From positions 1,116,001 through 1,180,000 of the forward strand of contig NZ_CP096019.1 of assembly GCF_023115355.1 (NCBI RefSeq): DNA of 64,000 nt. The letters run 5' to 3'. Position numbers and translations under genes: made by a program. Under the pieces are notes generated by a model. That model searched no databases and was not told where the DNA came from. It worked only from the letters and a program-made list of their open reading frames with translations. Positions 53,508 through 63,100 of this stretch are shown here, piece by piece. This stretch comes from Halocatena salina (GTDB taxonomy: Archaea; Halobacteriota; Halobacteria; Halobacteriales; Haloarculaceae). The number at the start of each line of letters is the position of its first letter. Within the stretch, counting starts at the first letter, position 1.

Positions 53508-54038
53508 ATGGAAACGACGCCGTCTGGCACCTCCGTCGGGGTTGACGATCCCTACGAGCACGTCGAGCGGTGTGATCACCTCACCGACGACGGCCGGTGT
53601 CACTTCGCGGTCGAACACCGGGAACGTGATCCCGCATTCGCCCGCGAGCGTGAAACCGACGCGTTTCGTTGTCCTGTCGGTTCCGAGGACTGGGAGTGGT
53701 GTGACTGTCCGCACTTTCGCGCCTGTAACACCCATCGGGCGTGCGTCCGGTGTGGTCTCGAAGCGGCCCGAATGGCTCACTCAGCGGAGCGCCCACTGCT
53801 CGAGACGCATCACCTCTCGTATGCCAACCGTGAGACGGAAGAAGACGCTCAGCCGCCTGCCCACGAGATCACAGTTACCCTCTGTCGCTGGTGTCACGCC
53901 CGCGTTCACGATTCGTGGGCGCGCATCGACGACGACGCATCACCCCCCAAAGCGGCGATCGCGGCCCGCGAAGCCCGCCGAACGCGCGAACGAGCGGAAT
54001 TCGAATTCCGATCAGCGGCGGAGCGTCGGCGGGAATAA
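53508..54038 (+). CDS. HNH-like zinc-binding protein
   Basis: About 176 residues from ATG 53508 (METTPSGTSVGVDDP). The N-terminal half is Cys-rich (RCDHLTDDGRCHF, CPVGSEDWEWCDCPHF, RACVRCGLE). The C-terminal half has LLETHHLSYAN and LCRWCHARVHDSW, the ETHHLxY...CRxCHxRVH pattern of HNH nucleases. The tail is a charged coiled coil (AAREARRTRERAEFEF). It may be a haloarchaeal DNA endonuclease or a structural zinc protein; a nuclease role is not proven. Confidence 0.7.
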   Translation: METTPSGTSVGVDDPYEHVERCDHLTDDGRCHFAVEHRERDPAFARERETDAFRCPVGSEDWEWCDCPHFRACNTHRACVRCGLEAARMAHSAERPLLETHHLSYANRETEEDAQPPAHEITVTLCRWCHARVHDSWARIDDDASPPKAAIAAREARRTRERAEFEFRSAAERRRE

Positions 54039-54067
54039 CCGGTCTGCTCGGCGCGACGTTTCAGGGA

Positions 54068-54075
54068 GTATATAC
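54068..54075 (+). promoter_or_regulatory. TATA box of guaAa
   Basis: GTATATAC ends 23 bases before the ATG at 54099. Confidence 0.55.
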
Positions 54076-54098
54076 GCATCGATGAACTACCGCGCCTA

Positions 54099-54647
54099 AT
54101 GGTTCGTATCGACGTGGTCGACAACCACGGACAGTTCACCCATTTGGAGCATCGTGCGCTCCGTGATCTCGGTGTGAACACTACTCTTCTGGAGAACACG
54201 ACACCACCGGCGGAGATCGAGGCCGATGGACTCGTGCTTTCCGGCGGCCCTGACATGGACGACACCGGAAACTGTGCGGCGTATCTCGATCTCGATATCC
54301 CCGTGCTCGGGATCTGCCTCGGGATGCAACTGATAGCGAAATCGCTCGGCGGAACGGTCGGGACGGGCGAGTACGGCGGCTACGCGGATGTCACCGTCGA
54401 GGTGGTAGATGAGGACGATCCGATCCTCGGTTCGCTCGCACCTGAAACCCGCGTGTGGGCCAGCCACGCTGATGAGGTAACCGAGTTGCCCCCCGGCTTC
54501 TCGCTCGCTGGACGGAGCGACGTGTGTGCCATCGAGGCGATGAGCGATCCGAAGCGCGATCTGTACGGCGTGCAATGGCATCCGGAGGTCGCACACACCG
54601 AGGCAGGAACGGAGCTGTTCGAGAATTTCCGACGTCGTTGTGAGTAG
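54099..54647 (+). CDS. guaAa: GMP synthase glutaminase subunit
   Basis: A 182-residue class I glutamine amidotransferase that supplies ammonia for XMP-to-GMP conversion. The oxyanion segment is VLSGGPDM, the nucleophile Cys lies in ICLGMQLIAKSLGG, and the His/Glu pair in VQWHPEVAHTEAG. The archaeal GMP synthase is split into A and B subunits; the ATP-pyrophosphatase subunit is not in this window. It is leaderless. The DUF2070 gene follows 17 bases after. Confidence 0.92.
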   Translation: MVRIDVVDNHGQFTHLEHRALRDLGVNTTLLENTTPPAEIEADGLVLSGGPDMDDTGNCAAYLDLDIPVLGICLGMQLIAKSLGGTVGTGEYGGYADVTVEVVDEDDPILGSLAPETRVWASHADEVTELPPGFSLAGRSDVCAIEAMSDPKRDLYGVQWHPEVAHTEAGTELFENFRRRCE

Positions 54648-54664
54648 TCCGTGGTGGCCCATGT

Positions 54665-56584
54665 ATGACGAGAACGCAGGGTGATCTCGCCGAACTCTCG
54701 CGGTTTATCTTCCGTGCACCGAGTTGGTATGCAAGCGTCGCGTTCTCGCTAGTTATCGCCGCGCTCATGGGAATCGCGGCGTTCGACACCCAGTATCTCC
54801 TCGGCGATGCGTGGCAAGGGATCTTCTTTGTAGGGGTGCCGACTGTGCTTGCGAGTGTTCTCACGCCGTACGTGGACCAACGCGTTGGTGGGCAGCTCAC
54901 CCCCAACCGTGCATCGTTGCTCGCTCTGTTTTGTGAACTCGTCGTGGTCGTCATCCTGACGTCGGCGGGTGCGCTATCAGCGCTCACCACGTTCGATCAA
55001 CGGTTCATCTTCGACACGCTCATCGCTTCGCTCGCAAGCGTGTTCGCGATCCGGCTGCTCGTCGTGATGGCGATCTCGCGTAAATCGCTGCTCATTGCTG
55101 CCATCCCTGCAAGCATCCAGACCGTCGCTGGAGGGGTGTTGCTGTTCGTGTACAGCGGAACGCTCACGTACCTCGAAATCGGTGGACCGATCGTTAGCTC
55201 GTTTTTCGCCCGGTCAGATCACGCCCCCGAAGGGTTTTCGGAGATCGCGCCGAGCGATTTCGTCTTATTGGCCGGGATCTGCGTCGTGTATGCTGTCGCT
55301 GTGTGGCTGTTTCTCCTCGTAATCGATCGTCCGTGGCAGAACAGTCTCGGTGTGAGCGTGCTCGATTTCATTCGGGGCTTCGTTGGGCACATCGCCGAAG
55401 GGACCCGCGAACTTGAGGACTTCTTCGAACAGTTGGGAGAGCAGGCGATCGTTCCCGTTACGGTCCTTTCGTTCCGACGGAAGCGAGATCACACCGAAAA
55501 GGCTCGGTTCGTGCTGCCGATGATCCATCCCGGACCGATGGGAGAGATCGGTGGGGGAAACCTTCCCAAACGCGTCGCTCAAAACACGGACGGCCTCGGA
55601 TTCCCACCCCATGCGACCGCTGGCCACGACTTCAACCTCGTCACCGAGCGGGAGGTCGACACGGTCATCGACGCCGCGGACCGGGCCTACGAATCGATCG
55701 AATACGATTCGAATGCATCACCGAGCGTACAGGCGACGGCGGGTGAAGCATCGATCATCGGACAGTCGTTCAGCGGTGGAGCGTTGCTGGTCGGGAGCTA
55801 TTCGCCAGCGTTCGTAGACGACATTGCGTACGCAGTCGGTCTGTCCGCGGCCGCACACGCCCAGCGCGACAGCCTCGATTCGATCATGCTCGTCGACGCC
55901 CACAACTGTAACAACGGTCTGTCAGGTCTCGATCCCGGTCACGTCACGCCGGGAAGCCGTCGGTCGCTTTCGCTGATCGACGCAGCGAACACGGCCGGAG
56001 CGAAGCTCGTGGATGCTAGAACCCATTCGCTGTGGCTCGGCGTCGCGTGGGATCGCACCGAGTGGCGACCGCAAGACGGGATCGGTCCGCTCGGCGTCCG
56101 GGTTGCCGTCGTCGAGGTTGCCGAGCAGCGAACGGCGTACGTCCTCATCGATGGCAACAACATGGATCCCGGGCTTCGTGATCGCATCGTGGGGACGATC
56201 ACCGGACAGACCCAACGCGTCGCGTTCGCTGCCGACGGTGGCGACGGCCGATCAATCGACGCAGCGATCGATACGGCAGAAGTGATGACCACCGATACAC
56301 ACGTCGTCAACACTGTCAAAGCCGAGAATCAGGTCGGATCGGAGATCCCCCACGACGCGCTCGTGAATCTCATCGTTCGGCTGACCGAAGCGGCTGTCGA
56401 CGATCTCGAACCCGTTGAGGCCGGGATGAACACCGAACACGCGACGGTCACCGTGTTCGGCAACGACCGCACCGAAACGCTCGCCAGCCACGCGAACGCC
56501 ATGACCTCTATGGGTAGTGCGCTCGCTGGCACGTTCATTCTCGCTGTGATCGCTGTGAGTGCCTTGATCTTCTTCTTTGCGTGA
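54665..56584 (+). CDS. DUF2070 family membrane protein
   Basis: A 639-residue protein. The N-terminal 220 residues hold about seven membrane segments (AFSLVIAALMGIAAF, FVGVPTVLASVLTPYV). A large cytoplasmic domain follows, with PMIHPGPMGEIGGGNLPKRV, ATAGHDFNLVTEREVD and MLVDAHNCNNGLSGL, the hallmark motifs of the archaeal DUF2070 family. The C-terminus is a final hydrophobic helix. His/Asp/Asn-rich motifs suggest a metal hydrolase, but the function is unknown. It sits downstream of guaAa. Confidence 0.9.
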   Translation: MTRTQGDLAELSRFIFRAPSWYASVAFSLVIAALMGIAAFDTQYLLGDAWQGIFFVGVPTVLASVLTPYVDQRVGGQLTPNRASLLALFCELVVVVILTSAGALSALTTFDQRFIFDTLIASLASVFAIRLLVVMAISRKSLLIAAIPASIQTVAGGVLLFVYSGTLTYLEIGGPIVSSFFARSDHAPEGFSEIAPSDFVLLAGICVVYAVAVWLFLLVIDRPWQNSLGVSVLDFIRGFVGHIAEGTRELEDFFEQLGEQAIVPVTVLSFRRKRDHTEKARFVLPMIHPGPMGEIGGGNLPKRVAQNTDGLGFPPHATAGHDFNLVTEREVDTVIDAADRAYESIEYDSNASPSVQATAGEASIIGQSFSGGALLVGSYSPAFVDDIAYAVGLSAAAHAQRDSLDSIMLVDAHNCNNGLSGLDPGHVTPGSRRSLSLIDAANTAGAKLVDARTHSLWLGVAWDRTEWRPQDGIGPLGVRVAVVEVAEQRTAYVLIDGNNMDPGLRDRIVGTITGQTQRVAFAADGGDGRSIDAAIDTAEVMTTDTHVVNTVKAENQVGSEIPHDALVNLIVRLTEAAVDDLEPVEAGMNTEHATVTVFGNDRTETLASHANAMTSMGSALAGTFILAVIAVSALIFFFA

Positions 56585-56617
56585 CGTACGAGCGGTGTTC
56601 CAGTGAACTGCTCGCGG

Positions 56618-56860
56618 CTACTCGGACGCAAACAGCTCGTCGACGGCAGCATGGGCAGCAGCCACAGCGTCGTCGGTAACCCGTTCAGGATCGGCGTCAG
56701 GATCGTCAGGTGGGTTCAAATAGATGTCGAGATCAAGGATCCCGTCTTCGAACGAGACGGTCACGTCGACGTCTTTTACCCGTGACTGTTTGTACTCGGC
56801 GTAGATTACGCCCTCTGCTGCGTCAGCGGCCGTCTGCACGACCTCCGTATCAGTTGGCAT
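56618..56860 (-). CDS. DUF3194 family protein
   Basis: 80 residues, acidic: DTEVVQTAADAAEGVIYAEY, VTVSFEDGILDLDIYLNPPD and DDAVAAAHAAVDELFASE. It matches the small archaeal DUF3194 family, often encoded next to prefoldin beta, as here (9 bases after pfdB). The function is unknown. Confidence 0.85.
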   Translation of the reverse strand: MPTDTEVVQTAADAAEGVIYAEYKQSRVKDVDVTVSFEDGILDLDIYLNPPDDPDADPERVTDDAVAAAHAAVDELFASE

Positions 56861-56869
56861 ACGAACGAA

Positions 56870-57283
56870 TCAGTCGCCGCCCGGACCGCCCATTCCGGGA
56901 CCACCGGGACCCTGTGGTCCTTGAGGACCGCCGACGCCCGTGCCGCTCAGCAGTTGTTGAAGCTCCTGTTGAAGCTCCTCGAATTTCTCCTCGACGCGGC
57001 TCTCCTGTTTTTCGAGCGTTTCGACGCGGATTTCGAGGCTGTCTTTTTTCTCTTCGAGTTCCGTCTCGGCCTCGTCGTACTCCGTTTCGACGAGCAGTTC
57101 ACCGACCTCCTGATACATGTCGGTATCCTCGTCGATCTCTTCGAGCTGGTCAAGCGCCGTTTCCGTCTCGTTCAGCGTGTTTTCGGCTTGCTGTTTCTGA
57201 ACGGCAACCTGCTGGGCAGTCTCTTGGAGGTCCTGTAGCTCCTCGATCTTCTCTTCTGCTTCTGGTGGAAGATTTCCCTGCAT
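56870..57283 (-). CDS. pfdB: Prefoldin beta subunit
   Basis: 137 residues from ATG 57283 ([17 protein letters not shown]). Two long coiled-coil helices flank a short beta-hairpin ([20 protein letters not shown]). The hexameric prefoldin holds unfolded proteins and hands them to the thermosome. The C-terminal tail is a Gly/Pro/Gln-rich low-complexity stretch. It lies 61 bases after pcc1 in the ribosomal/RpoP operon. Confidence 0.93.
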   Translation of the reverse strand: MQGNLPPEAEEKIEELQDLQETAQQVAVQKQQAENTLNETETALDQLEEIDEDTDMYQEVGELLVETEYDEAETELEEKKDSLEIRVETLEKQESRVEEKFEELQQELQQLLSGTGVGGPQGPQGPGGPGMGGPGGD

Positions 57284-57344
57284 ACGTACCCTGTCGGACC
57301 GCAACGCAAAAAGGCACGTGTTCTGTTCCGTTCGATCGGCCCGA

Positions 57345-57587
57345 TCAGCGCTTCGAACACCGTTCGGCAACGTCGAGAAGGGTACACCACGTGTTCAGTC
57401 CGGCCCGGAGAGCGACGAGGTCATCGGCTTCGATGAACAGTTCGACGGTTGCGTTGTCCCGTTCGATCGTCGTACGGCTCCGACCTCCATCGATTTCACC
57501 GACCTCTTGGCGGACGCTGCGCTCGATGAGCGCCGCCCGTTCCACATCAGTGTACTCGAACGCGAGCTGTACGGTCGATGGAAGCAC
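57345..57587 (-). CDS. pcc1: KEOPS complex subunit Pcc1
   Basis: 80 residues from GTG 57587. The alpha/beta fold of the KEOPS dimerisation subunit is visible in [39 protein letters not shown] and [25 protein letters not shown] makes t6A37 in tRNAs. The Cgi121 subunit is encoded at 61928 in the same window. It lies between rpoP (12-base gap) and pfdB. Confidence 0.85.
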   Translation of the reverse strand: MLPSTVQLAFEYTDVERAALIERSVRQEVGEIDGGRSRTTIERDNATVELFIEADDLVALRAGLNTWCTLLDVAERCSKR

Positions 57588-57599
57588 GTGTGTCGGGAA

Positions 57600-57734
57600 C
57601 TACTCGACGTTGATCTCTTTCACATCGCGGCTGCGCTCTTTGAGAAGGACGCGATGCCCGCAGTACGGACAGCGGACGCCCCCGTATTCGTCGAGTTCGA
57701 CGTCTCGTTTACACCGAGAGCACTTGTAACTCAT
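57600..57734 (-). CDS. rpoP: DNA-directed RNA polymerase subunit P
   Basis: 44 residues from ATG 57734: [19 protein letters not shown], then [19 protein letters not shown], ending EINVE. The two CxxC pairs form the zinc ribbon of Rpb12/RpoP, a small subunit that stabilises the polymerase. It is too short for most automatic calls. It lies 30 bases downstream of rpl37ae and 12 bases upstream of pcc1. Confidence 0.95.
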   Translation of the reverse strand: MSYKCSRCKRDVELDEYGGVRCPYCGHRVLLKERSRDVKEINVE

Positions 57735-57764
57735 ACGTTGATCCAGTAGATAGCGACGTATATG

Positions 57765-58031
57765 CTATTCGTCGTCTTCAGAGAGCGCGGCACGGATCGA
57801 TCGCTGGACGGTCTTTCCGCCGGGCGTCTCGGGCCGGTAGGCACCACCAGCGAACTTCTCTCCGGTTTCTTCGTTCACCCAGATCCCGGTTTCGATCCGA
57901 GTGACTGAATCGCCGTCGACGGTTGCGTTTTCCATTTCGGATTCGATCTCGTTGACGCGGCGGCGAGCAACACGACCATAGCGCGCGCCGAATCGGCCTG
58001 CGCTCCCGATTTGTCCCTGATTGTCGGCCAT
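57765..58031 (-). CDS. rpl37ae: Ribosomal protein L37Ae without zinc-ribbon cysteines
   Basis: 88 residues from ATG 58031 ([19 protein letters not shown]). The N-terminal basic helix [19 protein letters not shown] and C-terminal [20 protein letters not shown] are those of L37Ae (large subunit). In typical relatives four cysteines (CxxC ... CxxC) hold zinc; here the same positions read [16 protein letters not shown] and VNEETGEKF, with no cysteine. The ribosome may fold this part without zinc. It is first in the operon with rpoP and pcc1. Confidence 0.92.
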   Translation of the reverse strand: MADNQGQIGSAGRFGARYGRVARRRVNEIESEMENATVDGDSVTRIETGIWVNEETGEKFAGGAYRPETPGGKTVQRSIRAALSEDDE

Positions 58032-58080
58032 ACGGTCTCTAATCCGATCACAGGTATAAATCCGTTGAGTTCGGCTCGAT

Positions 58081-58482
58081 TCAGTCGGTGAACGCCTCGT
58101 GGATCGGCTCACTCACATCCAGTTCGGAAAGTTCCGCGTCGATATCGACCGTGTCCGACACTGGGCGTCGTCCTTGCGTTCGGAGCACAGTTAGGTGATA
58201 CAAATACGAAAGCCGCAGGAGCCAGATCGCTCCAGCCACGTCTTCTTCCGAACGGACGTGAGAGGAGACCCATCCAGAATCCGGAACGACGTGGTGTTTC
58301 TCGGCCCGTTCTTCATCGATGAGAACGTCCCGAATGCGCTTTGTGAACGGGATGTCGACGAGCCGTTCTCCATGAACATGACCGAATTCCCGGCCATCGA
58401 GCGTGAATTCGGTACCACCACGGTCATGCGGTCCAATTTCGACGCCGGACCACTCGCTGACCGTGGATTCGACAGCGTTCAT
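58081..58482 (-). CDS. DUF5519 (luciferase-like) family protein
   Basis: 133 residues. [20 protein letters not shown], then [16 protein letters not shown] and [15 protein letters not shown] follow the DUF5519 pattern of a short HxH-rich domain found in bacteria and haloarchaea. The function is unknown. It lies 49 bases upstream of rpl37ae on the same strand. Confidence 0.7.
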   Translation of the reverse strand: MNAVESTVSEWSGVEIGPHDRGGTEFTLDGREFGHVHGERLVDIPFTKRIRDVLIDEERAEKHHVVPDSGWVSSHVRSEEDVAGAIWLLRLSYLYHLTVLRTQGRRPVSDTVDIDAELSELDVSEPIHEAFTD

Positions 58483-58646
58483 AGGCGAGCCTCCAAAACG
58501 GTGCGATTCGAGGGACTACATCGGTCCGTGACTTCGATTCGTTCTGGGAACACGACGTATGAACGGAGGCGCGACTCGACCGTGATACTTCGCGTGAATA
58601 TGTTCACTCGGTTTGCTCTCGAGGACTCGATTCACCCTCGGCAGTC

Positions 58647-59366
58647 TCACTCCTTAAGAGTCGCCTCCTGAAGCGCCTCGTTCAGATCTTCGCGCACCCG
58701 CTCGCCAGTGTCGCGGTCGTAGGCGGTCGTGACGATCCGGTTTTCTTGCACGCTAGATCCGTCTCGGACGAGCAATCGGACGTTACCGTTATCGTCGGCC
58801 CGCGTTGCCTTCGCGCGCACGCCCGAACGTGATCCCCCGCCGCTCGCGTCGATCGGCCCGGGAACGAGCTTTTTCACGTGGGGATGTCCGGCAACCGTCT
58901 CGACCGCCTCCCGTCCGGAGCGACCGCCGATGAGTGTCGTGTGGGATCCGCCGAGTTTCTCGGAGAGCGGTGCGGTGACCACCTCAAGCGCTGGTTTTCC
59001 ACGACGCTCGATGACCGCTTCGACGGCGCCCTCGCCCCGTATTCGGTACAACGAGTAGTGAAGCTGTGCTCTGACAGCAGTCAACACCGATCGATCACCG
59101 GTCGCGTACACCTCTTCGGGGCGCTTTCGGCGCACGTCGTCGGCGATCAATCCGGCGAAGTTGCGCAGTTCGACCGTCTCATCTTCCCCCGACTCCGGCG
59201 TCGTCGTGATTTCACGAGCGGCCACGACCTCCTCGGCCAACAACGCCGTCACGCGGGCGCGTTCCCGAGCGAGTTCGAGCACGACGGTGTCAGCGTTCGG
59301 CGTGTGACACACCAGACAGTAATCGCCCGGTCGATCGAGCGACGACGCACACTGCCGACACACCAT
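58647..59366 (-). CDS. DUF2103 family zinc-ribbon protein
   Basis: About 239 residues from ATG 59366 (MVCRQCASSLDRPGDYC). The N-terminus is a zinc ribbon (CRQC ... CLVC). The rest includes RNFAGLIADDVRRKRPEEVY, KLGGSHTTLIGGRSGREAV and VKKLVPGPIDASGGGSRSGV, as in archaeal DUF2103 proteins. It may bind nucleic acid or metal; the function is unknown. It lies downstream of tRNA-Pro on the same strand. Confidence 0.85.
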   Translation of the reverse strand: MVCRQCASSLDRPGDYCLVCHTPNADTVVLELARERARVTALLAEEVVAAREITTTPESGEDETVELRNFAGLIADDVRRKRPEEVYATGDRSVLTAVRAQLHYSLYRIRGEGAVEAVIERRGKPALEVVTAPLSEKLGGSHTTLIGGRSGREAVETVAGHPHVKKLVPGPIDASGGGSRSGVRAKATRADDNGNVRLLVRDGSSVQENRIVTTAYDRDTGERVREDLNEALQEATLKE

Positions 59367-59447
59367 ATCGATCGTACCTGTGGCCGACGGATAAACGAGG
59401 CGATCGTCCACAACCACCACTGTCTCATACGGACCGAGAAAACGGAA

Positions 59448-59520
59448 TGGGGCTGCTCGGATTTGAACCGAGGTCAACGGCACCCAAGGCCGCAAGTATA
59501 CCAGGCTAACCCACAGCCCC
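59448..59520 (-). tRNA. tRNA-Pro (anticodon UGG)
   Basis: The minus strand folds as a cloverleaf: acceptor GGGGCTG/CAGCCCC, T-arm CTCGGTTCAAATCCGAG, anticodon loop CTTGGGT with UGG (reads CCN/CCA). The discriminator is A, CCA is not encoded, and no intron is seen. Confidence 0.93.
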
Positions 59521-59663
59521 GTGGAGGTTCTTTGCGGACTACCGACGTAACAGTTTCGTTTTTTGATCGAGCTGTCCGCTGTGATCGTGTCCGTCGTTCC
59601 TGTCGAACGACACGGCGGCCTGCACCGCAGGGTTAAACCGGAAAACAGAGCTACCAGGGGATA

Positions 59664-61928
59664 ATGGATGTCGAATCGGTGCCGGGGGTGCCGTCGTGGC
59701 TACCTGGGCATCTCCGTGATGGTGGTATCGAGAAGCTGTATCCGCCACAGGCCGACGCCGTCGAAGCGGGCGTGACGGAGGGAGAGAGCGTGGTTGCGAG
59801 CGTGCCGACCGCGAGCGGGAAAACGCTCATCTCGGAGCTGGCGATGCTTTCGAGCGTCGAGCGAGGTGGAAAAGCGCTGTACATCGTTCCGTTGCGCGCG
59901 CTCGCCAGCGAGAAACACCGAGAGTTCGAGCAGTACGAAGAGTACGGCGTGTCGGTGGGCGTCTCGACGGGGAACTACGAATCCAGCGGTGAGTGGCTGG
60001 CGTCCTCGGACATCGTCGTGGCCACGAGCGAGAAGGTCGATTCGCTCGTTCGCAACGGCGCGCCGTGGATCTCGGAGCTGTCGTGTGTCGTCGCTGATGA
60101 GGTGCATCTCGTCGACGATCCGAACCGAGGACCGACGCTCGAAGTGACGCTGGCGAAACTGCGACGACGCAATCCGAACGTCCAGACGGTGGCGCTCTCT
60201 GCGACCGTCGGCAACGCCGAGGAGGTCGCCGAGTGGCTCGATGCGGCGCTTGTCGATTCTCAGTGGCGACCGATCGACCTGCAGACCGGCGTCCACTACG
60301 GGCAAGCGCTGCAGTTCGATGATGGCTCACAAACGGAGCTACCGGTCGGTTCGGGAGAGAAACCGACGGCTGCAATCGTGCGGGACACGCTCACGGAAGG
60401 CGGTTCGACGCTCGTGTTCGTCAACTCCCGACGGAACGCCTCGGGAGCCGCCAAACGCCTCGGGAGCGTCACCGACGAACGACTCACTGCGGAAGAACGC
60501 GACCAACTAGCCGCGGTCGCTGCAGAGATCCGGGACGCAAGCGATACGGAGACGAACGCGGAACTGGCCCGCGCCGTCGAACGCGGTGCGGCGTTTCATC
60601 ACGCCGGATTGTCCCGGAAAAGCCGAACGCTCATCGAAGACGCGTTCCGTGACCGCCTCATCAAGGTCGTAGCGGCAACGCCGACGCTCGCTGCCGGCGT
60701 CAACACCCCATCACGGCGCGTGGTCGTCCGGGACTGGCGGCGGTACGACGGCTCCGCTGGTGGAATGGTCCCGTTATCGGTGCTCGAAGTTCACCAGATG
60801 TTCGGACGCGCGGGACGACCCGGACGCGATCCGTACGGCGAGGCGCTGCTGTTGGCGAACAGTCACGACGAGCTGGACGAACTGTTCGAAAAATACGTGT
60901 GGGCCGATCCCGAGCCGGTTCGCTCGAAGCTCGCCGCCGAACCCGCGTTACGCACGCACATCCTCGCAACCGTCGCCTCGGGGGTTGCAAACTCCCGTGA
61001 GGGGTTGCTCACCTTCCTTGACCAAACCCTGTACGCCACCCAAACGAGCGACAGCGATGAGTTACAGCGGGTAACCGACGACTGCATCGACTACCTACTC
61101 GTGAACGAGTTCCTCGAATCCGACCGGGAGGACGGAACCCAGTCGCTCGACGCGACGAGCCTCGGACACACCGTATCACGGCTGTATCTCGATCCGATGA
61201 GCGCAGCCGAAATCATCGATGGACTTCGTGGGGCGAGCGACGTAACGCCCCTCGGCCTGTATCAGCTCGTCTGCCGGACGCCGGACATGTACGAACTGTA
61301 TCTCCGATCGGGCGAGGAAGAAACGTACACGACGACGGCCTACGAACGCGAGACGGAGTTTTTGGGGGCGATGCCGAGCGAGTTCGAGCAAGCCCGCTTC
61401 GAGGAGTGGCTGTCGGCGTTGAAAACGGCGCGCCTGCTCGAAGATTGGGCGCGAGAATTCGATGAAGACGAGATCACCGACCGCTACGGCGTCGGACCGG
61501 GTGACATCCGTGGAAAGGTCGACACCGCCGAATGGTTGCTCGGCGCGACCGAACGGCTCGCCGGCGAGTTAGAGTTGGAGATCGCACCGGCGATCCACAC
61601 CGCCAGAAAGCGTGTCGAACACGGGGTGAGCGAGGACCTCATCGATCTCACCGATGTGCGTCACGTCGGACGAAAGCGTGCCCGGCGGCTGTTCGAAGCG
61701 GGCATCGAAACGCGGGCAGACCTTCGAAATGCCGATAAGAGCGTCGTACTCGGCGCGCTCCGGGGGAGGCAGAAAACAGCAGAACGCATCCTCGAACAGG
61801 TCGGGCACACCGATCCCGATATGACGAACGTGACTGCAAGCGAGCGCAGCCGTTCCGACGTGGAAACAACCGATGCCACGAACGCACAGGCGGCGGACGC
61901 CGACCAATCCCAGCTCGGTGATTTCTGA
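59664..61928 (+). CDS. hel308: Hel308 Ski2-like DNA helicase
   Basis: A 754-residue helicase that remodels stalled forks. Motifs are YPPQADAV (Q motif), [14 protein letters not shown] (Walker A), [46 protein letters not shown] and [12 protein letters not shown]. The winged helix and ratchet follow, and near the C-terminus the helix-hairpin-helix [20 protein letters not shown]. The polar tail ends QSQLGDF, a possible PCNA-binding motif (QxxLxxF). The cgi121 ATG overlaps its stop (TGATG). Confidence 0.95.
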   Translation: MDVESVPGVPSWLPGHLRDGGIEKLYPPQADAVEAGVTEGESVVASVPTASGKTLISELAMLSSVERGGKALYIVPLRALASEKHREFEQYEEYGVSVGVSTGNYESSGEWLASSDIVVATSEKVDSLVRNGAPWISELSCVVADEVHLVDDPNRGPTLEVTLAKLRRRNPNVQTVALSATVGNAEEVAEWLDAALVDSQWRPIDLQTGVHYGQALQFDDGSQTELPVGSGEKPTAAIVRDTLTEGGSTLVFVNSRRNASGAAKRLGSVTDERLTAEERDQLAAVAAEIRDASDTETNAELARAVERGAAFHHAGLSRKSRTLIEDAFRDRLIKVVAATPTLAAGVNTPSRRVVVRDWRRYDGSAGGMVPLSVLEVHQMFGRAGRPGRDPYGEALLLANSHDELDELFEKYVWADPEPVRSKLAAEPALRTHILATVASGVANSREGLLTFLDQTLYATQTSDSDELQRVTDDCIDYLLVNEFLESDREDGTQSLDATSLGHTVSRLYLDPMSAAEIIDGLRGASDVTPLGLYQLVCRTPDMYELYLRSGEEETYTTTAYERETEFLGAMPSEFEQARFEEWLSALKTARLLEDWAREFDEDEITDRYGVGPGDIRGKVDTAEWLLGATERLAGELELEIAPAIHTARKRVEHGVSEDLIDLTDVRHVGRKRARRLFEAGIETRADLRNADKSVVLGALRGRQKTAERILEQVGHTDPDMTNVTASERSRSDVETTDATNAQAADADQSQLGDF

Positions 61929-62416
61929 TGGAACTGGTCGAAGGGATAGCCCACATCGAGACGGTTGAGGAGTTCGTCACGCACCTGAACGCGATCGAGA
62001 CGGAATACGAAACCACCGTCCAAGCGTTCGATGCCAGATACGTGGTCGACCGAACCCACCTCCGACGGGCGCTCTCGCTCGCAGACCGCGCCATCGAACG
62101 CGAGGAGAACGTCGCCCGGCAGCGATCGGTCGAAACGCTGTTGTACGCGGCGGGCCGCCGGCAGATCGATCAAGCGCTCGAAATCGGCGTCGGAACGGGA
62201 GCGACACCGACCGTCGTGCTCGTCGACGGCGGCAAGGAACACGCGGCCGCGGACGCGGTTCGTGAACTACTCGACCCTGAACCAACCCTCGGCAACTACG
62301 ACGAGGCCCGTGTTCGGTCGTACTTCGACATCACGGATCGAGAACTGGCGGCGACCGACGCAACGATCCCCGAACTCGTCCGCGAGCGAACGGTGCTACT
62401 CGCCGTCGAGAAGTAG
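61928..62416 (+). CDS. cgi121: KEOPS complex subunit Cgi121
   Basis: 162 residues, overlapping the hel308 stop by one base. The fold markers are VQAFDARYVVDRTHLRRALS, the helix NVARQRSVETLLYAAGRRQI and VLVDGGKEHAAADAVRELL. Cgi121 binds tRNA and recruits it to KEOPS for t6A synthesis. The pairing with a fork helicase is a recurring archaeal neighbourhood; the reason is not known. Confidence 0.9.
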   Translation: MELVEGIAHIETVEEFVTHLNAIETEYETTVQAFDARYVVDRTHLRRALSLADRAIEREENVARQRSVETLLYAAGRRQIDQALEIGVGTGATPTVVLVDGGKEHAAADAVRELLDPEPTLGNYDEARVRSYFDITDRELAATDATIPELVRERTVLLAVEK

Positions 62417-62425
62417 AAAAGCCCC

Positions 62426-63025
62426 TCAATCGTTCGAATCATCGACTAGTATCGTCGCCTCGCCGTCGATGGCGATCTCACCGTTCGCATCGAGCAACTG
62501 CGTTCGAAGCCGGTAGCGATCGTCATCGAACGCTTCGAGGAGTTCCACGGCGGCAGTAGCACGGTCGCCCACGGAAACCGGCCGTAGAAACTCCGTTTCC
62601 TGTGATAAATAAATTATATCGCCGGGGAGGTGAGCGAGAGCCGCGCTGATCAATCCCGACAGCAACGCTCCATGAACGATACGTCCACCGAATCGCGTCT
62701 GTGCGGCCTGTTTTTCGTCGAGGTGGATCGGATTGGTGTCACCGCTGGCAACCGCGAACCGATCGACATCGTCCGCCGAAAGTGGCTTCGAAAATCGGAC
62801 GGAATCACCGACTGAAAGGGATCCCGCCTCTTGTAACGACCGCTCGACCTCCCACTCTTCGAGAACGCTGTCGGGCGCGATCCGTTCCTCATCGGACGTC
62901 GATCGGGCAGTCGGAACCCCGAGCGTAGCAACAGCGGCCCGGTTCGCCTCGATCATACTGTTGAACAACAGAGAAGACGACCGCGTCCACGCACGGAGTA
63001 TAGACGGGGATGACCCGGAACTCAT
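62426..63025 (-). CDS. MaoC-family (R)-enoyl-CoA hydratase, PHA-associated
   Basis: About 199 residues from ATG 63025 (MSSGSSPSILRAWTRSS). The C-terminal part is a hot-dog hydratase: hydratase-2 motif FAVASGDTNPIHLDEKQAAQ and RFGGRIVHGALLSGLI carry the catalytic Asp/His. The N-terminal about 80 residues form an extension with RAWTRSSSLLFNSMIEANRA, an amphipathic helix. Together with the divergent phaR-phaP genes it probably supplies (R)-3-hydroxyacyl-CoA (PhaJ role) for polyhydroxyalkanoate. It could also serve fatty-acid metabolism. Confidence 0.85.
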   Translation of the reverse strand: MSSGSSPSILRAWTRSSSLLFNSMIEANRAAVATLGVPTARSTSDEERIAPDSVLEEWEVERSLQEAGSLSVGDSVRFSKPLSADDVDRFAVASGDTNPIHLDEKQAAQTRFGGRIVHGALLSGLISAALAHLPGDIIYLSQETEFLRPVSVGDRATAAVELLEAFDDDRYRLRTQLLDANGEIAIDGEATILVDDSND

Positions 63026-63100
63026 GAACGGTGGTACTTGGCGGTCGGAGGTTAAAAACCATCGGATCCTCACGCAATATTGACATATGTTATGGCATTG

